Source of the DNA: Methanosarcinales archaeon
Lineage (GTDB): Archaea > Halobacteriota > Methanosarcinia > Methanosarcinales > Methanocomedenaceae
Direction: 5' to 3'
DNA: 41,884 bases
Assembly: GCA_030610815.1 (NCBI GenBank)
Contig: JAUWRA010000002.1
Coordinates: 1-41,884 of the forward strand
Shown here: one piece after another, positions 1 through 7,368 of the stretch
Position numbering within the stretch: position 1 is the first letter of the stretch
How the letters are laid out: each line of letters begins with the position of its first letter
Position numbers and translations under genes: made by a program
Notes under the pieces: generated by a model
Seen by the model: the letters and a program-made list of their open reading frames with translations, nothing else
What the model was told of the DNA's origin: nothing
The model's database searches: none

Positions 1-3000
1 CGCCTGAGGTATCGCTCGTATAATACTTCAGCAGATCATACCGCTCGTCTGTCCCGTGATTGTCATGACACGCCTTACATGCAAGTTTCCCATCCTCGAG
101 CGGGTGATGGGTCTTCTGGCTGAACTCGGTCTCCTGCTGAAGCCGCGGCTGTGTCGCACTCGCGCTGTGGCACTCCAGACTGCCGGTACTGCCGGTGTAG
201 CATAATTGCGGACTTGGATAGTACAGCAGATCCTTCCCGCTCTCAGTACCGTGCGGAATGTCAATGGAATCGTTCTCATCATGGCAGTCTATGCACCGCC
301 CAGCTGTGTACGGATCGGTCATATTCGTTATATTGATTTCATACTTCGTCCAGTGCTTCGTGTTTGTAAACGTAAGTTTATCCACATGACAGTAATAGCA
401 CTTACTGTTCGGGGTGTAGCCTGTGTCTACGAGAATGGTAACGCCTGGTTCTGTGATCGTGGTCGTGACGTTCCGATACGACCTGCCATATATCTCCTGA
501 AGCACATCCCATCGATTGATTGCGGTACAGTTCATCGGTTGGTATGTGGTCTTCCCGCTCACATTCTGTTTGTACTCGATAATCAGAAGCCAGTTATCAC
601 TTGATGTCGGCGGTCCCCAGTAACTGAATGGCTTACCGCTCAGTCTGCCGCCCTGCACCTCCTGCTCTCCATCTTGAGCTCCTGCTGATATTTCGCCATC
701 CCAGCAGAGTGCTCCATTGGCATCACTGAGATCACTGTACCGCACCGTGAGATTGGACCACATCGATTCCTGGTGGTAGTTATCCCAGCAGACCACATCG
801 ATCCTCCACATCAGTGTCAGATTCGATGTATCCTCGTAGCCGACCTTTGTTTTGTCAAAGACGGTATCAAGTGTGTAGAGTCTGGTGTCATTGGTGAGGT
901 AGAATATGTAATTCGCTGCTGTCGATCCATTGTTTGTGAAAGTTGCGCCGTTTGAGTCATTGATCCTGATATCGAACTCTGCCCCGTTGCGTGTAAGATC
1001 GTTCCCGATCATCGTTGTGTTCGTTGAGTACTCCTCAAGGAGGATGCCGATGCTCGTGTAGTTCGTGATAGTGTTTGCGGTGAGGTTGTGATCCCTTGAT
1101 GTGTTGAGGAATATGCCCCGCTCTATGGCATCAATGGTGTTGTTCGTGAGATTGCCCCAGTTTGACTCTAACATATAGATGCCGTCTGTACCCGCTGTGA
1201 TGGTGGTGTCGATTATGTCTGTGTGGTTTGAATTCGTGCAATTCAAGCCTGTGTTGTTTGCGGTGATGCTGCCGCCGTCCCGGATGGTTACGTGGTGGGA
1301 CACAGATAGGCTTATGCCATCGCTGGATGATGAGGTGATCGTGACGTTTGCAAGGGTTGTGTAATGGGCACTGTTCGTGTTTAGTCCGTAATCATCCACA
1401 GACGAGATCGTAGTGTCGGTGATGGTGGTGTGATCGGATGAGCTTATGTCCAGTCCCTTGTCGATTGTGCTTTCGATAGTGCTCCCTGTGATGTTGTTGT
1501 AATGCGAACTCGTTTCGAACCGTGCTCCTTCGCTTGGACTTACCGTATCGAGATCAGTGATGTTGTTGCTGGATGAAGCATATAGCAGGATGCCATTGAA
1601 GTTATTCGATAGGGTGTTGTTGGTCAGAGTGTTACTATTTGAATCCCGCAAAAATATACCATAACCGGATTTTATATTATTTGAAAGTTCGCTGTCTCTT
1701 ATGGTGATGTTAGTACAATTTATAAGCGTGATCTTTCCGACATTGCTCACATTGTATTGCAAGAGGTTCTTCGACTCGATTATGATGTCCTGTTCTTCAT
1801 AGTAATAGCTCACATTTTCGCCGTTTGCTGTGTTGTTGCGCCAGATGTGATTTTTATAATATGAGTACTCGAATTGTAATGCAAGATCACTGTTCCCTGA
1901 TATTGTATTTTCACTTAGATCATTGTTATCCGAATAGAAATAAACTCCATTGCCGCTGTTCGAGAGTATTGTATTGTTTCGTATGGTGTTATCGCCTATA
2001 TGTTCAGTGGTAGAACCTATGCAGATACCGTCGCCACTATTCTCTGATATATTATTGTCTGTGAAGTTATTATTTCCACTTCCTGCTAAATAAATGCCTA
2101 TACTATTGTTGATGACGCTATTGTTGATGATGCGGTTGTCACTGCTTGTACCGTCTGATCGAATACCATTACCAATGTTATCCAGAATTTGACTGTCGTT
2201 TATGAGATTATTGTTCGAATCGGTAAAATATACCCCGTGTTTTACGTTGTTCTCGATAGTACTTCCACTAATTCCACTCAATGAAGATCCCACGATCCGG
2301 ATGCCATCCCCGTTGTGTATCGTGCAGCCCGTGAACCACAGATCGTTGCAATTGGCGATTGTTATGTGCCCGATGTTATTGTCGCCGGTAATCATGCCGC
2401 TGTCGCTGTAGTTATAGTATACCAGCCCGCCGTTTACGGTGTTGGTGGTGTCGATATCCTGATCATAGTCTCCTGTGACGTACAGGCTGTAATCCCCATT
2501 GTTGTTGTTCAGACTGTTATTTCGCAGGATATTGTTCTTCGAGGAATCTATGAATATGCCGTTCCCCTGGACGGTGTTTTCGATGGTGCAGTCTGTGATG
2601 TTGACATATCCTGAGGTCGAGGTCAGGTAGATGCCACAGTTCTGATTGTTGCCGATGGTACAGTTATCAATGGTTATATTATTGATGGTCCGGATGTTCA
2701 ACTCATTGCTGTACTCGACGGTGCTGTCGCTCAGATTGCCGTAGCTATCGTCATTGTAGTTGAAATTGTAATAGCCGGAATCGTTTCGGGTGATGGTTGA
2801 ACCACTGGTCACGTTCATGGTTGCGCCGCTCTGGACATTGATGGAAGTTAAGTTTTCCATCCGTATCGTTGCGTTGCTGAGGTGCAGCGCGCCGCTTTCG
2901 ACATCAATTTTGACGGATATAACGCTCTCGTTGTTGCTCAGATTCGTACTCCATTCCGCATAGTTCGCATCAGTAACAATGATCGTGCCATAATCCACAG

Positions 3001-3121
3001 CCTCTGCCACCCCGCACATCATCAAAAATAGCACAACCAAGCACGTGCAGGCAGCAAGTAAAGACATAGCTCGAATAGGGTGACTAGTATATGTACGTCC
3101 AGTGGATACAGCGGGGATCAT
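1..3121 (-). CDS. Secreted beta-helix (NosD-like) protein with C-terminal multiheme c-type cytochrome region, 3' end beyond window
   Basis: One reading frame stays open from an ATG at 3121 to the window edge, about 1040 codons without a stop. The N-terminus has a basic stretch, a hydrophobic core (LLAACTCLVVLFLMMCGVAEA, positions about 20-40) and a signal-peptidase-like site; an inner ATG at 3067 is an alternative start. From about residue 50 to 700 the protein is Asn/Thr/Ser-rich with repeated N-N-x-I/L and G-I-x-I/F motifs about 22-25 residues apart, as in NosD/PbH1 right-handed parallel beta-helices. A beta-sandwich-like stretch follows (about 700-880), then heme-type motifs CYYCH (bases 386-400), CIDCH (281-295), a long-spaced C-x9-C-H (167-202) and CKACH (65-79), with many extra His. 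The expected place is outside the membrane. No Shine-Dalgarno sequence is seen. It is divergent from the pentaheme gene at 3593. A surface role in electron transfer is inference. Confidence 0.85.
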   Translation of the reverse strand, partial: MIPAVSTGRTYTSHPIRAMSLLAACTCLVVLFLMMCGVAEAVDYGTIIVTDANYAEWSTNLSNNESVISVKIDVESGALHLSNATIRMENLTSINVQSGATMNVTSGSTITRNDSGYYNFNYNDDSYGNLSDSTVEYSNELNIRTINNITIDNCTIGNNQNCGIYLTSTSGYVNITDCTIENTVQGNGIFIDSSKNNILRNNSLNNNNGDYSLYVTGDYDQDIDTTNTVNGGLVYYNYSDSGMITGDNNIGHITIANCNDLWFTGCTIHNGDGIRIVGSSLSGISGSTIENNVKHGVYFTDSNNNLINDSQILDNIGNGIRSDGTSSDNRIINNSVINNSIGIYLAGSGNNNFTDNNISENSGDGICIGSTTEHIGDNTIRNNTILSNSGNGVYFYSDNNDLSENTISGNSDLALQFEYSYYKNHIWRNNTANGENVSYYYEEQDIIIESKNLLQYNVSNVGKITLINCTNITIRDSELSNNIKSGYGIFLRDSNSNTLTNNTLSNNFNGILLYASSSNNITDLDTVSPSEGARFETSSHYNNITGSTIESTIDKGLDISSSDHTTITDTTISSVDDYGLNTNSAHYTTLANVTITSSSSDGISLSVSHHVTIRDGGSITANNTGLNCTNSNHTDIIDTTITAGTDGIYMLESNWGNLTNNTIDAIERGIFLNTSRDHNLTANTITNYTSIGILLEEYSTNTTMIGNDLTRNGAEFDIRINDSNGATFTNNGSTAANYIFYLTNDTRLYTLDTVFDKTKVGYEDTSNLTLMWRIDVVCWDNYHQESMWSNLTVRYSDLSDANGALCWDGEISAGAQDGEQEVQGGRLSGKPFSYWGPPTSSDNWLLIIEYKQNVSGKTTYQPMNCTAINRWDVLQEIYGRSYRNVTTTITEPGVTILVDTGYTPNSKCYYCHVDKLTFTNTKHWTKYEINITNMTDPYTAGRCIDCHDENDSIDIPHGTESGKDLLYYPSPQLCYTGSTGSLECHSASATQPRLQQETEFSQKTHHPLEDGKLACKACHDNHGTDERYDLLKYYTSDTSG

Positions 3122-3297
3122 AATGTTTATCTATTTATTTCATGGGGGGCAACTATTTTATCCTTGATGGAAAAATATCTTAAATTGCCAGATTGTATAA
3201 TTCAAATTTTCAAACCAATTTTTTTAATGGATAGTAAATTATAAACACATTTCGATATAGATATCGGTAATTTTCTTAGTTTCAATCATATCTTTTG

Positions 3298-3337
3298 ACA
3301 GGATTTGCAGGATATGCAGGATTGGATAGTATCCTGT
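3298..3337. repeat. Quasi-repeat hairpin (ACAGGAT/TGCAGGAT units)
   Basis: Three imperfect copies of a 9-nt unit containing GCAGGAT or ACAGGAT lie side by side. The first is inverted at the far end as ATCCTGT, so the block can fold. The layout resembles the hairpins at 27884, 35881 and 36095, although the unit sequence differs. Confidence 0.6.
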
Positions 3338-3550
3338 TAGTCGCAGCTGCCTGAAATTTCAATTTTCTTGAGAATTTCATAAAGAATTCACACTCCATAT
3401 ATGTAAAATATTCTTTTATATTGTTTTCATTATTTTATATATCTTTTGGACTCATATATTCAACATTTGTATAAAGTCTGAGTACGAAATCATTATATAT
3501 CGAAACAAGAGTATACCATATTAGGATTGAAAGTAATATCTATTCCATTT

Positions 3551-3559
3551 GTATAAATT
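3551..3559 (+). promoter_or_regulatory. TATA-like element upstream of the pentaheme cytochrome
   Basis: GTATAAATT lies about 35-42 bases before the ATG at 3593, which would put a transcription start around 3577-3582 and leave a short leader carrying AAGG (3587-3590). A second TATAAATA at 3567-3574 is closer to the start codon and would give a nearly leaderless message. Confidence 0.4.
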
Positions 3560-3592
3560 GATATAGTATAAATATTTTAATAAGTTAAGGCC

Positions 3593-4096
3593 ATGAAAGA
3601 TAAAACTTACATTACAATAATTGCACTATCAGGCATTCTACTTATTGTAGGTGTTGTATACCTGACACTAACTACAGATATTTTCGCATCACAAAATGAC
3701 ACTGATGTAGAAGAAATTATTATACCGGAATTCGAACCAATTCCAGAACAAACAATTGACTGTGAAATGTGTCATGCTCATCCGGAAAAAGAAAAGAAAC
3801 ATATAGATGGCGGCATCTATTGTGAACCATGTCATGGAACAGATCTCCACGACCTGCACATCAAAGAAACTACAGCTAATCTCTCATGCATTGTCTGTCA
3901 TGGTCTAGAACCGATCATCCCGGAAAAACTACCAGGGCATGATAAGATCTGCGATGCATGTCACGACTACCCTGACGCGATCCAGCCAAGCTATGGAAAT
4001 ATTATAACAATACATATGACCAGAGGATACTCCTGCACTATCTGCCATATACAGGATATTCAGAGTATCCATACAAATTCCATGAACAGCAGTTAA
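3593..4096 (+). CDS. Membrane-anchored pentaheme c-type cytochrome
   Basis: This is a 167-residue protein. Residues 5-28 form one hydrophobic segment after a Lys-rich start, fitting an uncleaved signal anchor or a signal peptide. An acidic linker (33-55) follows, then five CxxCH motifs at C57, C77, C99, C120 and C148, with further His (H63, H70, H85, H88, H116, H141) able to act as distal ligands. Such proteins are exported and receive heme on the outer face through the Ccm machinery. AAGG precedes the ATG. The gene is divergent from the large beta-helix cytochrome and is followed by a V4R-like gene. No match to a named family (NapC/NirT, NrfH) is evident. A role passing electrons between the membrane and the large surface protein is inferred from position only. 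Confidence 0.9.
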   Translation: MKDKTYITIIALSGILLIVGVVYLTLTTDIFASQNDTDVEEIIIPEFEPIPEQTIDCEMCHAHPEKEKKHIDGGIYCEPCHGTDLHDLHIKETTANLSCIVCHGLEPIIPEKLPGHDKICDACHDYPDAIQPSYGNIITIHMTRGYSCTICHIQDIQSIHTNSMNSS

Positions 4097-4149
4097 GGTG
4101 GCATCTATTGATAAATCCTCAGTAAGAAAATCGAAAACCCAATAAATCT

Positions 4150-4169
4150 AGTGGATTGAATGATCCACT
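4150..4169. promoter_or_regulatory. Short hairpin before the V4R-like gene
   Basis: AGTGGAT pairs perfectly with ATCCACT around a six-base loop, about 53 bases after the cytochrome stop. No T-run follows directly, so it may be a processing or attenuation structure rather than a terminator. Confidence 0.4.
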
Positions 4170-4197
4170 TAAATACAAATTTACAAAAGGTTTAATT

Positions 4198-4677
4198 ATG
4201 ACTTCGGAACTCACATCTGAACAGGGGTGTATGACACTGATTGCAGGATTGCTTGATACACTCAGGGAAATAAATGGCGATGAAGTTACAGGTGATTTAA
4301 TTTATATGAATTTTTTTCGAAGAGGGGAAAATTTCGGGGAAAAAATCGGAACAGGCAAAGATCCCCAAACTGCTCTGAAACAATTCATTGAATATATCAA
4401 GTTTTGTTTTGATATAGAAATTATAAGTGAAAACTCAAAAGAAAAAGAATATACAGCAGACATACGGTTTAAAAACTGTTTGATAAAAGATCTGTGCAGT
4501 AACCAAGGATCATCCATAAAAAACCCTCTTTGCAGAAGTACTCAAGGTTTAATAGAAGGAGCACTTTCCTTTATGACTGGCAAGCAAGTAGAATTGGACA
4601 TATCTATTATGGAAAGGGATATTTGTCAGGGTACTATACGATTCAAGAAAAAACGTGATATATTTCATTTCATATAA
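4198..4677 (+). CDS. V4R-like (4-vinyl reductase/hydrocarbon-binding fold) protein
   Basis: This is a soluble protein of 159 residues from the ATG at 4198, chosen because AAAGG lies 7-8 bases ahead; an in-frame TTG upstream at 4156 has no such site. The C-terminal half has the pattern seen in V4R-domain proteins as I recall them: N-P-x-C (C112), then a G-L-I-E-G-A-L-S segment, T-G-K-x-V-E, and a Cys-x-G element (C143) where the family often has G-D-P-x-C. C94 and C100 may complete a metal or cofactor site. V4R domains bind small ligands or act as sensors or scaffold proteins. It follows the pentaheme cytochrome by about 100 bases on the same strand, so it may be co-transcribed. Assignment is by motif memory only. 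Confidence 0.55.
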   Translation: MTSELTSEQGCMTLIAGLLDTLREINGDEVTGDLIYMNFFRRGENFGEKIGTGKDPQTALKQFIEYIKFCFDIEIISENSKEKEYTADIRFKNCLIKDLCSNQGSSIKNPLCRSTQGLIEGALSFMTGKQVELDISIMERDICQGTIRFKKKRDIFHFI

Positions 4678-4945
4678 TTTTCATTATTCACATCACATAA
4701 AAAAATGCTATTTTTTTTATCCAGAAAATTTTTAACTATGGGCTGACTGTGGAGATTGCAAGGAGGCAGGGGGATCCATGCCCGGTTTATGATGATGATT
4801 TCCAGCAGCCCGTAAATGTCACCTTTACTTTTTTCACCGGAATTCATTGAAAAATTTACGTCCGTTAAATTTTTACTTTATCGATTACATTATGAACTCA
4901 CTTCATCCTAAACCATTCAATATTTTATTTAGAAGGAAAACCAAT

Positions 4946-5794
4946 ATGCCATTTGAGATAATTGAAAAAAGCCAGATAGTTCCAACAATACACAATATGA
5001 TCATTTCTGCCCCCAGGATAGCAAGAAAAGCCCGGGCAGGCCAGTTCATCATCCTGAGGATAGATGATGCCGGAGAGCGAATTCCCCTGACCATTGCTGA
5101 TTTTGACCGCGAGAGTGGCACAATAACCACAATCTTTCAGGAGATGGGAAAGACCACAGCCCAGTTATCTAAAATGAACGCCGGAGAAAGCCTGCTCGAT
5201 TTCGTGGGCCCCCTCGGCAATCCTTCAGAGATAGAGCCGGTAGGTACAGTAGTATGTGTGGGTGGCGGCGTGGGTGTGGCCCCTGTTTATCCTATTGCCC
5301 GGGCCCACAAGGAAGCCGGCAACAAGGTAATATCCATTATAGGCTCCCGCAGTGCGGACCTGCTGCTCTGGGAGGAAAAGATGCGGGATGTAAGTGATGA
5401 GCTGTATATCACAACAGATGACGGCACCAAGGGGCAACACGGTTTTGTTACAGATGTGCTAAAAGAACTGCTCGAAGGCAGTGGATCCATTTCCCTTGTG
5501 GTTGCTATCGGACCCCCTATAATGATGCGCGCCGTGGCCGGGGTAACTCATCCTTTCGGTGTGAGAACCGTAGTAAGTCTAAACAGTATCATGGTGGACG
5601 GCACTGGCATGTGCGGTTCATGCAGAGTGCTGGTCGGCGGCGAGACCAAGTTCGCATGCGTAGACGGGCCGGAATTCGATGCCCATGAGGTCGATTTTAC
5701 TTTGCTCATGAACAGGTTGCAGATGTACCAGGATGAGGAGCAGCTTGCTATGGAACACTACAAAAAATGTGAACGGGAGGGATGCCAGTGTTAG
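4946..5794 (+). CDS. nfnA: NfnA/SudB-type FAD and [2Fe-2S] oxidoreductase subunit
   Basis: The protein is 282 residues from the ATG at 4946, which has AAGGA about nine bases upstream; 33 codons of in-frame sequence before it lack family similarity. It belongs to the ferredoxin-NADP reductase-like group: flavin motif R-x-P-L-T (46-50), nucleotide-binding G-G-G-V-G-V-A-P (106-113), and a C-terminal [2Fe-2S] set C223, C226, C238. A Cys-rich tail (C275, C280, C282) follows. With the next gene it forms the two-subunit complex known as NfnAB (electron-bifurcating ferredoxin/NADH:NADP transhydrogenase) or SudAB (called sulfide dehydrogenase in Pyrococcus). Sequence alone cannot tell which redox partners are used here. 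The 3' end overlaps the next gene by 13 bases, implying coupled translation. Confidence 0.85.
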   Translation: MPFEIIEKSQIVPTIHNMIISAPRIARKARAGQFIILRIDDAGERIPLTIADFDRESGTITTIFQEMGKTTAQLSKMNAGESLLDFVGPLGNPSEIEPVGTVVCVGGGVGVAPVYPIARAHKEAGNKVISIIGSRSADLLLWEEKMRDVSDELYITTDDGTKGQHGFVTDVLKELLEGSGSISLVVAIGPPIMMRAVAGVTHPFGVRTVVSLNSIMVDGTGMCGSCRVLVGGETKFACVDGPEFDAHEVDFTLLMNRLQMYQDEEQLAMEHYKKCEREGCQC

Positions 5795-7167
5795 AACGAC
5801 AGGACATGCCAAGACAGGACCCTGAAAAGAGGCGTTCCAACTTTAATGAAGTAGCCCTGGGATATTCCCATGAACAGGCTGTAAATGAGGCCAGCAGGTG
5901 CATCCAGTGCAAGAAACCTTTGTGTGTGGCCGGGTGCCCGGTAGAGATCGATATTCCTGCTTTTATTAAGTGTATAGCAGATGACGATATGGAAGGTGCC
6001 ATTAATGAGCTGAAGTCCATGAATGCACTTCCAGCCATTTGCGGTCGCGTATGCCCTCAAGAGACCCAGTGTGAGGAGGTCTGCGTGCTGGCAAAGAAGG
6101 GTGAACCCGTTGCCATCGGCAGACTGGAGCGTTATGCTGCTGACTGGGAACTGGAGAACAAGCTGGGGGAAGCGGAAAAACCTGAATCGACAGGTAAGAA
6201 GGTGGCTGTAGTGGGTTCAGGTCCGGCAGGGCTGACCGCTGCTGCCGAACTGGCAAAGATGGGGCACAGTGTGAACCTGATGGAGGCCCTGCACAAGGCC
6301 GGAGGCGTACTGGTCTACGGCATACCAGAGTTCAGGCTGCCCAAATCCATTGTCCAAAAGGAAGTCGAATACATAGAAAGACTGGGTGTTGATATCCAGC
6401 TTAATAGTGTGATCGGTATGGTAGAGACCGTGGATGAACTACTGGATGAGTATGATGCCGTATTCCTCGGCACCGGTGCCGGGTTGCCCAGCTTCATGAA
6501 CATCGACGGTGAGAATCTCAGTGGTGTTTATTCTGCAAATGAATTCCTGACAAGGGTTAACCTGATGAAGGCATACCAGTTCCCTGATCATGATACTCCT
6601 GTCAAAAAGGGCCATAAGGTAGTGGTCGTGGGTGGAGGTAATGTTGCAATGGACGCTGCCAGGTGTGCGGTTCGCCTGGGTGCCGAAGAAGTGACTGTTG
6701 TGTATCGTCGAGGAGATGATGAAATGCCGGCCAGGCGTGAGGAGATTGAGAATGCAAAAGAGGAAGGCGTTATTTTCAGGCTCCTGTCAAACCCCACGCG
6801 GATACTTGGTGATGAGAAGAACTGGGTAAGGCAGATGGAATGCCTGGATATGGAGCTATGCGAGCCCGATGAATCTGGACGTTGCAGGCCCGTACCTATA
6901 GAAGGTTCTGAACATATCCTTGATGTGGATGTAATAATAATAGCAGTAGGGACATCTCCAAATCCGCTTATCCCGAAGACCACTTCAAGCCTTGAGACCT
7001 CGAAATGGGGTACTATCATAGCCGATGATAACGGTGCCACTTCTAAAACCGGGGTATTTGCCGGTGGAGATGTGGTAACAGGGGCTGCTACAGTCATAAG
7101 TGCCATGGGTGCAGGTAAGATTGCTGCTAAGGCTATTGACAAATATCTTAATTCGAATAATTTATAA
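5782..7167 (+). CDS. nfnB: NfnB/SudA (GltD-like) FAD/[4Fe-4S] oxidoreductase large subunit
   Basis: This 461-residue protein has the usual length of the glutamate-synthase small-subunit/NfnB family. The N-terminal ferredoxin-like region supplies two cluster sites (C40, C43, C48, C52 and C87, C91, C97, C101). It is followed by an FAD Rossmann motif G-S-G-P-A-G (145-150), a second dinucleotide site G-G-G-N-V-A-M-D (284-291), and a C-terminal A-G-G-D-V-V-x-G-A flavin motif. GGGAGG just before the ATG lies inside nfnA. No glutamate synthase large subunit is adjacent, which favours the Nfn/Sud role over glutamate synthesis. Together the two subunits would exchange electrons between NAD(P)H and reduced ferredoxin in the cytoplasm. 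Confidence 0.9.
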   Translation: MPVLERQDMPRQDPEKRRSNFNEVALGYSHEQAVNEASRCIQCKKPLCVAGCPVEIDIPAFIKCIADDDMEGAINELKSMNALPAICGRVCPQETQCEEVCVLAKKGEPVAIGRLERYAADWELENKLGEAEKPESTGKKVAVVGSGPAGLTAAAELAKMGHSVNLMEALHKAGGVLVYGIPEFRLPKSIVQKEVEYIERLGVDIQLNSVIGMVETVDELLDEYDAVFLGTGAGLPSFMNIDGENLSGVYSANEFLTRVNLMKAYQFPDHDTPVKKGHKVVVVGGGNVAMDAARCAVRLGAEEVTVVYRRGDDEMPARREEIENAKEEGVIFRLLSNPTRILGDEKNWVRQMECLDMELCEPDESGRCRPVPIEGSEHILDVDVIIIAVGTSPNPLIPKTTSSLETSKWGTIIADDNGATSKTGVFAGGDVVTGAATVISAMGAGKIAAKAIDKYLNSNNL

Positions 7168-7212
7168 TGTGGTATGGGTAGAAGTATTTTTTTTAGATTC
7201 TAATGCAAAATC

Positions 7213-7228
7213 CGAAAACTTTATATAT
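7213..7228 (+). promoter_or_regulatory. Strong archaeal promoter (BRE plus TATA)
   Basis: CGAAAA is followed directly by CTTTATATAT, a near-ideal purine-rich BRE and TATA box. The expected transcription start is near 7247-7250, exactly where the GTGAGCGGG hairpin begins. Confidence 0.65.
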
Positions 7229-7246
7229 CAAATCTGAATAAATAGG

Positions 7247-7330
7247 AGCTTGTGAGCGGGAACAACGTTTTTCTAACTAACCCCCACTCCCCAACCCGCT
7301 CACACAAAACACCTCTTATTTTACTTTTCA
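7247..7330 (+). ncRNA. Candidate small RNA or structured 5' leader
   Basis: Downstream of the strong promoter, GTGAGCGGG (7252-7260) pairs perfectly over nine bases with CCCGCTCAC (7295-7303). The enclosed loop of 34 bases is C-rich at its 3' side (CCCCCACTCCCC), and ACACCTC follows the stem before a T-rich stretch (7317-7330). No ORF is present. It could be a free small RNA ending at the T-rich tract or the leader of the flavoprotein gene at 7369. The C-rich loop and CACCTC resemble anti-Shine-Dalgarno sequence, hinting at pairing with ribosome-binding sites. I do not recognise a known RNA family. Confidence 0.5.
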
Positions 7331-7368
7331 CGATAAACCTAATTTGCTATTAACCATAATTACAACTA

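Larger units (their letters stand above)
3122..3592. other. Divergent intergenic region between the two cytochrome genes
   Basis: This is 471 bases, strongly AT-rich, with no convincing gene. It holds a perfect palindrome CGATAT-AG-ATATCG at 3253-3266, a quasi-repeat hairpin at 3298-3337 and several TATA-like stretches. As the shared control region of two divergent heme-protein genes it could carry an operator, and the palindrome is the best candidate. Confidence 0.6.

Noticed and set aside
28-2614. Several plus-strand reading frames of 60-130 codons opposite the beta-helix gene
   Set aside because: They are shadows of one uninterrupted minus-strand frame with clear repeats and heme motifs.
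3298-3337. CRISPR-like repeats here and at the other quasi-repeat sites
   Set aside because: Units are 8-10 bases, imperfect and without unique spacers; no cas genes are in the window.
5782-7167. Glutamate synthase small subunit (gltD) as the name of this gene
   Set aside because: The adjacent FAD/[2Fe-2S] partner and absence of a large glutamate synthase subunit fit Nfn/Sud better.
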